Source: Flavobacteriales bacterium (lineage in GTDB: Bacteria; Bacteroidota; Bacteroidia; NS11-12g; UBA955). Taken from it: a DNA stretch of 50,721 bases. Shown one piece after another: positions 7,871 through 16,483 of this stretch. Position 1 is the first letter of the stretch. Each line of letters opens with the position of its first letter. A model generated the notes under the pieces. It had not been told where the DNA came from. It searched no databases and saw only the letters and a list, made by a program, of their open reading frames with translations. The translations under genes and the position numbers were made by a program. Where the stretch lies: the NCBI GenBank assembly GCA_947463095.1, contig CANHRE010000010.1, positions 1 to 50,721 of the forward strand, written 5' to 3'.

Positions 7871-8731
7871 ATGAATAAAGATTACCTCAACCGGTTACTG
7901 GATAACCCGGCACTCATCAGCGAAACCGACAGCTATTCGCTGGAACAGTTGTGCCGTCAATTTCCATATTTCAGCGTTCCTTTCCTGCTGTTGGCGCACG
8001 CCCACAAACAGAAAAACGACTACCGGGCTTCCGATACACTGCATTCGGCAGCCCTGCGCCTTTCCAAACGCCCCTGGCTCAGGGCGTTCATTGAACCGCA
8101 TACACCGGAAAATAAAGCAGTTACCATAACCGAAACAGGCATCAACGCCGTTGCGTCTGAAATCCCTGCGGAAATGTTGGAACAAGAAATTACAGCACTT
8201 CCGGTACTGCACATCGAAGAATCAATAATCCAGCACCCGGTAGAGCAAACAGAAATAACCAGCGAACCGGTGGCTATGCCGAAATTAAAGAAACGCAGGC
8301 CTGCACATGAACCCCTGCCGGCATATTCCATCGAACAATATTTCCCGGAAACCCGCGAAGAGCCAAGCAGCAGCAAAGAACCCACGGATTTCTATTCCTG
8401 GCTGAAACAGCCCAAAAGACAGGATAACCCTCCACCCGTTGCACCGGCTGCAGAAAAGAAACAGGACGACTTGATAGCACATTTTCTGCGCAACAATCCC
8501 AGCATCAGCAGGCCAAAGAAAGAGTTCTTTAACCCTTTGAATGTGGCGAAAAAGAGTGAACAGATGGACGACAACCTCGTTACAGAAACCCTGGCCCACA
8601 TTTATTGGAAACAAAAAAACCTGAAGGCGGCCCTGCAGGCCTTTGAACGTCTGATGTTGAAATTTCCGGAGAAAAGGCCGTATTTTGCCGGGCTGATTCA
8701 AAGAATCAGCAACGAACTAAACCAATCCTGA
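7871..8731 (+). CDS. Conserved Bacteroidota protein of unknown function between lptE and secG
   Basis: The 286-residue product has no signal peptide. Its N-terminal part (about 1-75) is helical (YSLEQLCRQFPYFSVPFLLL, LHSAALRLSKRPWLRAFI). The middle (about 85-215) is Pro/Glu/Lys-rich and likely disordered. A C-terminal helical hairpin (LVTETLAHIYWKQKNLKAAL, QAFERLMLKFPEKRPYFAGL) looks like a single TPR-type repeat. I recognise it only as the protein usually found between LptE and SecG in this phylum. It is 6 bases after lptE and 2 bases before secG, so it is in the same operon. A scaffold or assembly role is possible but not shown. Confidence 0.75.
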   Translation: MNKDYLNRLLDNPALISETDSYSLEQLCRQFPYFSVPFLLLAHAHKQKNDYRASDTLHSAALRLSKRPWLRAFIEPHTPENKAVTITETGINAVASEIPAEMLEQEITALPVLHIEESIIQHPVEQTEITSEPVAMPKLKKRRPAHEPLPAYSIEQYFPETREEPSSSKEPTDFYSWLKQPKRQDNPPPVAPAAEKKQDDLIAHFLRNNPSISRPKKEFFNPLNVAKKSEQMDDNLVTETLAHIYWKQKNLKAALQAFERLMLKFPEKRPYFAGLIQRISNELNQS

Positions 8732-8733
8732 AC

Positions 8734-9066
8734 ATGAAAATTCTGCTTATACTCGGAATCATCGTCGCACTCCTGCTGATGCTGATTGTACTGATTCAAA
8801 ATCCTAAAGGCGGAGGCATTGCCAGCAATTTCTCAGCAGGCAACTCCATCCTCGGCGTAGCCAAAACCAGCGACATCGTTGAAAAACTTACCTGGGGCGG
8901 CGCCATTCTAATCCTCGTTATCAGCCTTGTGGCTGCCATGTGGAACGGTGCACCCGATGACACGAAGCAGAAAACCCAAAATGCTGACCCCATGATTGAA
9001 CGGGTCATTGAAAATGCGCCAGCAGCACCTGCAGCGCCTGCAACACCAGCAGCGCCTCAGAATTAA
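8734..9066 (+). CDS. secG: Preprotein translocase subunit SecG
   Basis: The 110-residue protein has two membrane segments (about 3-22 and 52-72) separated by the conserved cytoplasmic loop NPKGGGIASNFSAGNSILGV, the hallmark of SecG. SecG joins SecYE in the inner membrane and aids SecA-driven export. The C-terminal tail is Ala/Pro-rich (APAAPAAPATPAAPQN), which is common in this phylum. The gene is the last of the regulator-lptE-unknown-secG operon and is followed by an intrinsic terminator at 9087. Confidence 0.93.
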   Translation: MKILLILGIIVALLLMLIVLIQNPKGGGIASNFSAGNSILGVAKTSDIVEKLTWGGAILILVISLVAAMWNGAPDDTKQKTQNADPMIERVIENAPAAPAAPATPAAPQN

Positions 9067-9086
9067 GAATTACAATTTGTCCCTAC

Positions 9087-9118
9087 AAAGCCGTTGTTAC
9101 TCCTGTAGCAACGGCTTT
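9087..9118 (+). terminator. Intrinsic terminator of the lptE-secG operon
   Basis: AAAGCCGTTG and CAACGGCTTT form a 10-base-pair stem, extended by TAC/GTA inside the loop, followed by a T-run to 9120. It begins 21 bases after the secG stop. Confidence 0.85.
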
Positions 9119-9162
9119 TTGTTATGTTCGTGGTAAGTACCGGTTTTCAAGCAGTGTGCACT

Positions 9163-9221
9163 CCTGTCGCTCGTTTCATTCGCTTACGCCTGCCCCGTAA
9201 GCACAGCGACAGGGGGCAGGC
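9163..9221. repeat. Nested and competing inverted repeats in the secG / T9SS-cargo intergenic region
   Basis: CCTGTCGCT (9163-9171) pairs with AGCGACAGG (9205-9213), and inside it GCTTAC (9182-9187) pairs with GTAAGC (9197-9202). A second, mutually exclusive stem joins GCCTGCCCC (9188-9196) and GGGGCAGGC (9213-9221). No gene is seen in 9119-9290. Such C/G-rich hairpins without coding potential resemble dispersed intergenic repeats. Confidence 0.7.
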
Positions 9222-9290
9222 ATGAATACCACTTGTTCTTGCCGCGAATTTTGAGTTTAAACGGTCAACGTATTTCAGGCATTGACAACT

Positions 9291-9346
9291 TACCACTTAC
9301 CACTTACCACTTACCACTTACCACTTACCACTTACCACTTACCACT
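9291..9346. repeat. Eight tandem copies of the heptamer TACCACT
   Basis: Eight perfect 7-base units run without interruption. One inverted partial copy, GTGGTAAGT, stands alone at 9130-9138. The array abuts the terminator of the minus-strand gene. It lies in the 336-base gene-free stretch 9067-9402, between convergent genes. Confidence 0.95.
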
Positions 9347-9348
9347 AT

Positions 9349-9384
9349 AAAAAAAGCACCCGCCTTGCGACGGGTGCTTTTTTT
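9349..9384 (-). terminator. Bidirectional intrinsic terminator of the T9SS cargo gene
   Basis: A 14-base-pair perfect stem (A7-GCACCCG with CGGGTGC-T7) around an 8-base loop lies 18 bases past the minus-strand stop. A- and T-runs flank both sides, so it can act on both strands. Confidence 0.9.
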
Positions 9385-9402
9385 ATAGAATTCCTTAGAA
9401 TA

Positions 9403-11439
9403 TCAGCGCTGAACCATCACCTTGCGGCTGCTCAACTTGCTTCCGTCCTGTACCTGAATCATGTACAGACCGGGAGTCCAGCCCAAGGTATTGATACGGG
9501 TATGGTTCTGAACAGCCTGCTGAACCAGCAACTTGCCGTTCATGTCGAACACAGAAAGCTGAGCATTGGCAGCGGAGGGAAGTTCAACATGAACCTCGTC
9601 GCGGGCTGGGTTAGGATAAACCATCAAGCCGCTCAACTCTTCCTGGTTGACGCCGGTATTGAGGGCAACGTTTTTTGATTCAGACTGCACCACTTCCTTA
9701 GTGCTGTTGTTCTGCAGGAATACCACCACTTCCAGATCCCAGAAATCCTCTACGGTAGTTTCTGAAGCGAGGTTGATTTTATCAACGGCGCTGGAGGGCA
9801 GGCGGTACACATCGGGGAAGGTGTAGCTCAGGTTGAATTTCTGGGCTGTGCCTTTCACCAGATTACTCAAGGTAGTACCATTAGGACCGGGGACCATTTT
9901 CTTTACTACATGGGTAAATTCGGTTTCGCCGTTGGTCTTCACGTTTTTAAAGGTGGTTTTCTCCGCGATCACAGCCATTAAGCGCCAGTTGCTGCCGGTC
10001 ATATAATCTTCAAGAGGCATAACTTCCACTTCAAAATCAACCTTGCCTTTCCAGCTCAGCTGTGCGCTGTTGATTTTAATACGGGCGAAGCTGGGCTTAG
10101 CCTGAAGCGCGTCGTAGTCATCAATGGTATAACCGCCGTTGGGGTTAACTCCGGGGAGACCATCACGCACGGTAGCAGGGATAGAATTCACACCATAAAT
10201 ACCGCGGCGTGTTCCTACTTCAGTCGTGTAATAAGGGTCACCGCTACCGGGGAAATCACACTGGTATTTCAACTTGGAATGCGTTCCGGGGCGTGCATCA
10301 AAGATAGCCTGAAGGGCTGCATTGCCGGGATTACATGGGGGGCAGGTACTGCTGGTGAACACCTCGTGCATCACCTTACGGATAGCAGAAGAATCGTATG
10401 CGTAGGTGCGTGCGCTGGCAGTATCGTTGGCGGGTGCTGCATCACCGGTGTTGTTCAGGTTGCTGGCCCAGGCCTTCACGGTATACCAACCGGCTGTGGG
10501 AGGATTCCACTTGATGGCATGGGTCAATACCGGAACCGCGTTGGGTGCGATGTTGGCACTGCTCACATTGGCTGACACCGGAGTTCCACCGTTTACACTG
10601 TAGTTCAAAGTGTATGAAGTAACGGCTGAAGTGCCTTGGTTGCGCACAACAAACTTGATGTCGATGGGTGCCTTCCTGGATACATAGGTGGGAAGATCAA
10701 CCTTCATACCGGCCAAATCCAAGGCGGGCTGAACACCATAGATGAACTCGTAGTAGTCGTTGTCTTCAACAATAAGATCGCTGGTCTGGTTGGTGATGTT
10801 CGGCGAACCGGCCACCATAACTGCACTGGTTCCGTCAACCTGAATGCCGAAGGTATGCTTGGGGCTCACGTAAGCATTGCTGCCCTGAAGACAGTTCTGC
10901 ATGACAACGTAAATCTTGTTGCTGCCTTCTTCCAGAACCACACTGGCATAAGTCCAGGAGTTGCTGGCATCACCGGGAGTGGTCATAGAATAGAACTTCA
11001 CCCAGAACTGACGCTTACCTGCTGTACCGAAGGTTTTGGTATAAATACCATCATTGGATCCTGATGCACTCATACCCCAAATAGATACCGATTTATCGGG
11101 AAGCGTAGCCGTTGGCAGTGCTGCCGGACCTGTGATTGGCGTCACTTTAGTGCCGGTGTCGAAGGTGATAAATCCACTGGAGGCCGCTTTTAAGTGCGTT
11201 ACCGCATTACCGGCAAACTTGAAGCTGAATGGGATGGCAATATTGCCGGAGTACACCACATTGGCCTGGGTGCCCGTAATTTTGGTCCAGCCGCCACTGT
11301 TCTGATCATTGGCCTGGTCGCTCTCCGTGTTTAACCCACCTGGGTTTCCTTCACGGATGTGGGAAATGTAATAGTAGGACTGTGCTTGCAATCCAAGGCT
11401 CAACATAAGTGCGGAGCCAAATAGTAATTTTTTAATCAT
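9403..11439 (-). CDS. T9SS-secreted Omp28-like protein with CPPC motif and CARDB-like domain
   Basis: The 678-residue protein has a signal peptide (MIKKLLFGSALMLSLGLQAQ). A beta-rich N-terminal half (about 30-235) is followed by a CARDB-like adhesion module (about 240-350, with LPTYVSRKAPIDIKFVVRNQ). Next comes an Omp28-type thioredoxin-like domain carrying FTSSTCPPCNPGN near residue 365. The last 75 residues are a type A T9SS sorting domain (LMVYPNPARDEVHVELP, then FDMNGKLL and PGLYMIQVQDG...KVMVQR), so the protein should cross the outer membrane through the type IX system and be anchored or released. CPPC is a thioredoxin-like redox motif, but redox activity outside the cell is not shown. 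The gene stands alone on the minus strand between secG and groES. Confidence 0.85.
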   Translation of the reverse strand: MIKKLLFGSALMLSLGLQAQSYYYISHIREGNPGGLNTESDQANDQNSGGWTKITGTQANVVYSGNIAIPFSFKFAGNAVTHLKAASSGFITFDTGTKVTPITGPAALPTATLPDKSVSIWGMSASGSNDGIYTKTFGTAGKRQFWVKFYSMTTPGDASNSWTYASVVLEEGSNKIYVVMQNCLQGSNAYVSPKHTFGIQVDGTSAVMVAGSPNITNQTSDLIVEDNDYYEFIYGVQPALDLAGMKVDLPTYVSRKAPIDIKFVVRNQGTSAVTSYTLNYSVNGGTPVSANVSSANIAPNAVPVLTHAIKWNPPTAGWYTVKAWASNLNNTGDAAPANDTASARTYAYDSSAIRKVMHEVFTSSTCPPCNPGNAALQAIFDARPGTHSKLKYQCDFPGSGDPYYTTEVGTRRGIYGVNSIPATVRDGLPGVNPNGGYTIDDYDALQAKPSFARIKINSAQLSWKGKVDFEVEVMPLEDYMTGSNWRLMAVIAEKTTFKNVKTNGETEFTHVVKKMVPGPNGTTLSNLVKGTAQKFNLSYTFPDVYRLPSSAVDKINLASETTVEDFWDLEVVVFLQNNSTKEVVQSESKNVALNTGVNQEELSGLMVYPNPARDEVHVELPSAANAQLSVFDMNGKLLVQQAVQNHTRINTLGWTPGLYMIQVQDGSKLSSRKVMVQR

Positions 11440-11663
11440 GGCTTTTTAACTTTGAAAATTAGGTGCAAGGTAAAGGAATTCACCATAAATAACGCCTTCA
11501 TTCATGCATAAAAAACCCCAAAGCCGTCGCCACGTGTGCCATTTTGGCCAGCAACCCGGGTAAAACTGCCAAAGAAGGATCTTTTACCGAAAAAATGTCA
11601 GCCATATGGTTCTGGCACAGAAATCGTTCTTTGGCGGCTGAACCATTTCAAAATCTATTGACT

Positions 11664-11939
11664 ATGTCAGTGAACATTCAACCATTATCAGACCGGGTAG
11701 TTGTAGAACCCGCAGCAGCAGAACAAAAAACTGCAGGTGGCATCATCATTCCAGACACTGCCAAGGAAAAACCCCAGAAAGGTACTGTTGTGGCGGTAGG
11801 CGGCGGTAAAAAAGACGAGCCGATGACCGTTAAAGTAGGTGATTCCGTGCTTTACGGAAAATACGCCGGCACCGAAATCACCATCGATGGCAAGGATTAC
11901 CTCATCATGCGTGAATCCGACATTTTCGCTGTAATCTAA
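11664..11939 (+). CDS. groES: Co-chaperonin GroES
   Basis: The 91-residue protein starts [20 protein letters not shown] and carries the mobile-loop segment [20 protein letters not shown] and the C-terminal [13 protein letters not shown], all diagnostic for GroES/Cpn10. The ATG at 11664 gives the canonical length; an in-frame extension back to 11544 has no GroES similarity. It caps the GroEL cavity during folding. groEL follows after 31 bases, the standard operon. No CIRCE element (TTAGCACTC-N9-GAGTGCTAA) is visible in the 224 bases upstream, so HrcA-type control is not supported. Confidence 0.97.
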   Translation: MSVNIQPLSDRVVVEPAAAEQKTAGGIIIPDTAKEKPQKGTVVAVGGGKKDEPMTVKVGDSVLYGKYAGTEITIDGKDYLIMRESDIFAVI

Positions 11940-11955
11940 ATCACCAGAAACCTAA

Positions 11956-13605
<1,650 letters not shown>

Positions 13606-13632
13606 GGAGTTCCTTCGGGAATCTTTATCAGG

Positions 13633-13662
13633 AAAGGCTGTTTGCTATCGCGAACAGCCTTT
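13633..13662 (+). terminator. Intrinsic terminator of groES-groEL
   Basis: AAAGGCTGTT and AACAGCCTTT make a perfect 10-base-pair stem with a 10-base loop, followed by CTTTTTT. It begins 27 bases after the groEL stop. Confidence 0.88.
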
Positions 13663-13694
13663 CTTTTTTGCGCCGGCAGCAATAATAATCACGA

Positions 13695-13906
13695 AGCCGT
13701 AGCCCGGTCACTGAGTAGGCGAAGCGCAGTGGAGCCGTATCGAAGTGAAACCTTGCAGCATCTCGATACACCTCCGCTTCGCTGCGGTCACTGAGTAGGC
13801 GAAACGCAGTGGAGCCGTAGCCCGGTCACTGAGTAGGCGAAACGCAGTGGAGCCGTATCGAAGTGAAACCTTGCAGCATCCCGATACACCTCCGCTTCGC
13901 TGCGGT
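13695..13906. repeat. Duplicated 94-base intergenic repeat with a third partial copy
   Basis: Two 94-base copies (13695-13788 and 13813-13906) are spaced 118 bases apart and differ at two positions. A 34-base subunit starting GGTCACTGAGTAGGCGAA occurs three times (13706-13739, 13786-13819, 13824-13857). Each copy contains a long stem TATCG...CGATA and a CCGCTTCGCTGCGG hairpin. It lies in the 441-base gap between groEL and the DUF5995 gene (13606-14046); no convincing gene is present there. It resembles the dispersed CACTGAG...TCGAAGTG elements common between genes in this phylum. Confidence 0.88.
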
Positions 13907-14046
13907 TACCGCGAGGCTATGCTCCCGGTCATAGACTCGATGACTGCAGCGAAGCGGAGGGGAGCTGTGAGGGCTGCGTCGCGCCGGATTTCTGAAGAAA
14001 GTCTGACCGGAAGGGCCTCATCGGGCCACCTCATTTCTTTGGTCGT

Positions 14047-14847
14047 TTAATCCTGACAAAGGGTGCGGATATTTCCGGCGATATCCCGCGGCTCAAACCA
14101 CTTCACCGGCCGGAGCAACAGATTAGGTATCCAGCCGGGCCGGATGATTTTTTCTGCCAGGACAGCAGTCAGTGTGTCCACCTCTGCGATAAAAGCTGCC
14201 TGCTGTTCGGCGGTGTTGAGACCTGCGTATGTTTCTGCCACCTGCCAGGCCGCCTTTCGCGCCACATTAATGCTGAAATTGGCCACCTGCTCATCACCCG
14301 TTCCGGCCAGCCGGTCCAGCAGGCGCATGGGCAGGCTCAGTTGCGCGAGCTTTTCCTGCACCACGTCCACCAGTCCGGCAATCACATCATTTATGGTTTC
14401 AAAATCGCGTTTCAGGTCCTGAATGGCAGGTCCGGGCGCGATTTGCCCTGCTGCCACTCCTAAATCCAGATTGATGTGCGCATTGATGCCCAACAACAAA
14501 TGCTGCAGCATGCACACCCTGTTGGCAGCAGCGGCCTCAAAGGCTTTGTTCCAGGCTTTTCCAGGATACAGGGCCTGATTGTGTTGTTCGCAGGCGTGCA
14601 GATAGCGATTTCCAAACACCACCATCAGCCGCTCCATGCGGGGGCCGTCATCAAAACGTCCGGCGGCTATTCCCTGCACCACTGCACGACTCATGCGGGC
14701 ATAGAGCGCGGCAAAATATCCGCCGGCCAATTTGTTGGCAATGGCCGTCTCCACGGTCATGTCGAGGGCATGTACCAGTTCTGCAGGGCTGTGTATCATC
14801 TCGGAAATATCGAGAATACCCTTGAATAAGCGTATGTCCTCATTCAA
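14047..14847 (-). CDS. DUF5995 family protein
   Basis: The 266-residue protein matches the DUF5995 family by its core segments: VVFGNRYLHACEQHN near residue 79, KAWNKAFEAAAANRVCMLQH near 98, and the diagnostic LLLGINAHINLDLGVAA near 118. It is almost entirely alpha-helical, has no signal peptide, and the conserved His/Asn/Asp in HINLDLG suggest a buried binding or catalytic site. No function is established that I can name. It starts 7 bases after the stop of the OstA-like gene, so the two are probably one transcript, but a role in LPS transport is only guilt by association. Confidence 0.8.
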   Translation of the reverse strand: MNEDIRLFKGILDISEMIHSPAELVHALDMTVETAIANKLAGGYFAALYARMSRAVVQGIAAGRFDDGPRMERLMVVFGNRYLHACEQHNQALYPGKAWNKAFEAAAANRVCMLQHLLLGINAHINLDLGVAAGQIAPGPAIQDLKRDFETINDVIAGLVDVVQEKLAQLSLPMRLLDRLAGTGDEQVANFSINVARKAAWQVAETYAGLNTAEQQAAFIAEVDTLTAVLAEKIIRPGWIPNLLLRPVKWFEPRDIAGNIRTLCQD

Positions 14848-14854
14848 TTCATAC

Positions 14855-16465
14855 TCAGCGCTTCACCTTCTGCGGCCGGGCCTGTTGCAGGGGTTTGGGT
14901 TCTTTGCGCTGCTTCAGGTTGCTTCGTCTTACTTCCGCCGAAGGCAAAACAGGCCAGCCGCCGGTAACGGCAAACTCCTCCCGCTTGGGCCTGGTACCCT
15001 CCAGCCAATTTAAGCCGGGAAGCACAGCCTTGCTTTCCGGAACTTGTGCCAATGGATATACATGGCCTTCCGGGGTTCCATAAAAGCGCACCTCGCTGAT
15101 TCTGGACGAATCAAAATAAAAAGCCATATCGGCGCAGCGGATGATGTTGGCACTGCCCAGCGTACCGTCGTCGTTTTTGATGTAATAAACGCTTTCTCCC
15201 GAGCCCAGCACCCTGGTGTTCCGGATTTTATTATCCGCTCCGAACAAGTGCTCCATGTCGGTGCCGGAAATCTGGCTGAAGTGCAGGCTGTCTTCCTTCA
15301 TGGCCACAAAGCTGTGACCGCGAAGCAATACCTTGCTGATGCGGCGGTTCTTCATGAGCAGGCGTATGGTATCGCCGTTGATTTGACTCTGCTCGTTCCA
15401 CATGAGGGGGGTTCCATAGAGCGCAAACAAGCTGTCGCTCACGGCATAAACCAGGGAATCACAGGAGGCAGCGTAGGCCGTCTGCATCACCCGCGCCTTG
15501 TGGTAGGCCTTCAGGAGCCCGCCCTTCCGGCTGCTGTCCTGCAGGTACACGAAGGTATCGGCCTTCAGGTACATGGTATCGCCTTCCGCATCCAGACGAC
15601 GGGCCACGGGGTTTCCGTAAACACCAGAGTAGCGCTGCACACGGTTGTAGCGGCCGCTGCTTCCGTAGATAATCAATCCCTGTGCGGTGTCGCGCAGCAC
15701 CAGATTGCCCACGGCATGTCCGGTTCCTGCATCGCGGTCGTAACTCATGCTGTCGGCACGCAGTATGTTTTCCTTGGAAAAGATCATCACGTCGCGGTTG
15801 AACTGTGAACGCCCGCTGCGCGTATTGTACCAGCCGTAGTTGCAGAAGATGGTATTGTCTTCACTGCGGATTTCCGTAGGCCCGAAGAACCAGGCCGTGC
15901 GGGTGGCGGTATTGTATTGCAGGGTGTCGCCGTACATGCTGTATTCCGGATGCAGCAGCACCACGTTCCGCCGGAAATACAAAGTTTTGTTGGCAGGGTT
16001 ATAAGAACCGGAGCCGCTCTTCAGGTCGATATCACCGTTCACAATGTGCCCGCCCTGGTTGTAGAAGCCGATGCGTGTGCTGGTATTGTAGCTGATCGAG
16101 GGTGTTTTCAGCACCATTTCGCCATCGGTAAGCACGACATCCTGTTCAATACGAGCCACCTTGGAATTGGCGTCGTAGCGAATCACGCTGCCGCTCACGG
16201 TAACGCCGTCCTTGCTCAATACACGCACATTGCCGGTGCCGTAAAGCTGATTGCTGTTCAGCTCATATTCGGCACGGTCGCAGTACACGGTATTGCCTTC
16301 CTGATCGAAATGCACGTTGCCTTCCAAGATCTGCAGGCGTTTGCCACCTCCCGATTCGAAGGTGAGCATATCGCCCTGCAGGTTAACAGGTTGGGCCTGC
16401 AGCGGCAAACAGCATCCCAAAAGGCCTGCAAGCGTGATTATCTTTGAGTGAAAAATGCGCAACAC
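14855..16465 (-). CDS. OstA-like LPS transport protein (LptA/OstA repeats)
   Basis: The 536-residue protein has a signal peptide (SKIITLAGLLGCCLPLQAQ) and then repeated OstA/LptA-type strands: VNLQGDMLTFE, LEGNVHFDQEGNTVYCDRAE, LYGTGNVRVLSKDGVTVSG, LYFRRNVVLLHPEYSMYGDT and so on through about residue 450. These beta-jellyroll repeats bridge the periplasm and carry lipopolysaccharide to the outer membrane. It is much longer than E. coli LptA (185 residues), as in other Bacteroidota OstA-like proteins. The C terminus is basic (KQRKEPKPLQQARPQKVKR). The start is GTG at 16465 or TTG at 16462; no ATG is available before the signal peptide. Confidence 0.85.
   Translation of the reverse strand: MLRIFHSKIITLAGLLGCCLPLQAQPVNLQGDMLTFESGGGKRLQILEGNVHFDQEGNTVYCDRAEYELNSNQLYGTGNVRVLSKDGVTVSGSVIRYDANSKVARIEQDVVLTDGEMVLKTPSISYNTSTRIGFYNQGGHIVNGDIDLKSGSGSYNPANKTLYFRRNVVLLHPEYSMYGDTLQYNTATRTAWFFGPTEIRSEDNTIFCNYGWYNTRSGRSQFNRDVMIFSKENILRADSMSYDRDAGTGHAVGNLVLRDTAQGLIIYGSSGRYNRVQRYSGVYGNPVARRLDAEGDTMYLKADTFVYLQDSSRKGGLLKAYHKARVMQTAYAASCDSLVYAVSDSLFALYGTPLMWNEQSQINGDTIRLLMKNRRISKVLLRGHSFVAMKEDSLHFSQISGTDMEHLFGADNKIRNTRVLGSGESVYYIKNDDGTLGSANIIRCADMAFYFDSSRISEVRFYGTPEGHVYPLAQVPESKAVLPGLNWLEGTRPKREEFAVTGGWPVLPSAEVRRSNLKQRKEPKPLQQARPQKVKR
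16439..16446 (+). promoter_or_regulatory. Consensus -7 promoter element for tilS inside the 5' end of the OstA-like gene
   Basis: TATCTTTG is an exact TAnnTTTG match on the plus strand. It lies one base before an in-frame GTG (16448) and 37 bases before the GTG at 16484, so transcription would begin too late for the first GTG and favours the second. Confidence 0.5.
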
Positions 16466-16483
16466 GTTTCAGGCGCAAATAAC

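Noticed and set aside
9291-9346. CRISPR array
   Set aside because: The repeat is a contiguous 7-base tandem without spacers and no cas genes are near.
11613-11627. Sigma-54-like promoter (TGGCAC) upstream of groES
   Set aside because: The -24 half is good, but at the correct distance the -12 half reads TCGT instead of TTGC, so it does not qualify.
11440-11663. CIRCE/HrcA operator upstream of groES
   Set aside because: No TTAGCACTC-N9-GAGTGCTAA-like sequence is present in the upstream region.
13847-14050. A 67-codon frame in the repeat region after groEL
   Set aside because: It lies largely within the duplicated repeat and has no coding character; treated as repeat DNA.
15044-15808. A 254-codon plus-strand frame opposite the OstA-like gene
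   Set aside because: Rich in His, Val and Ala with no motif; shadow of the OstA repeats.
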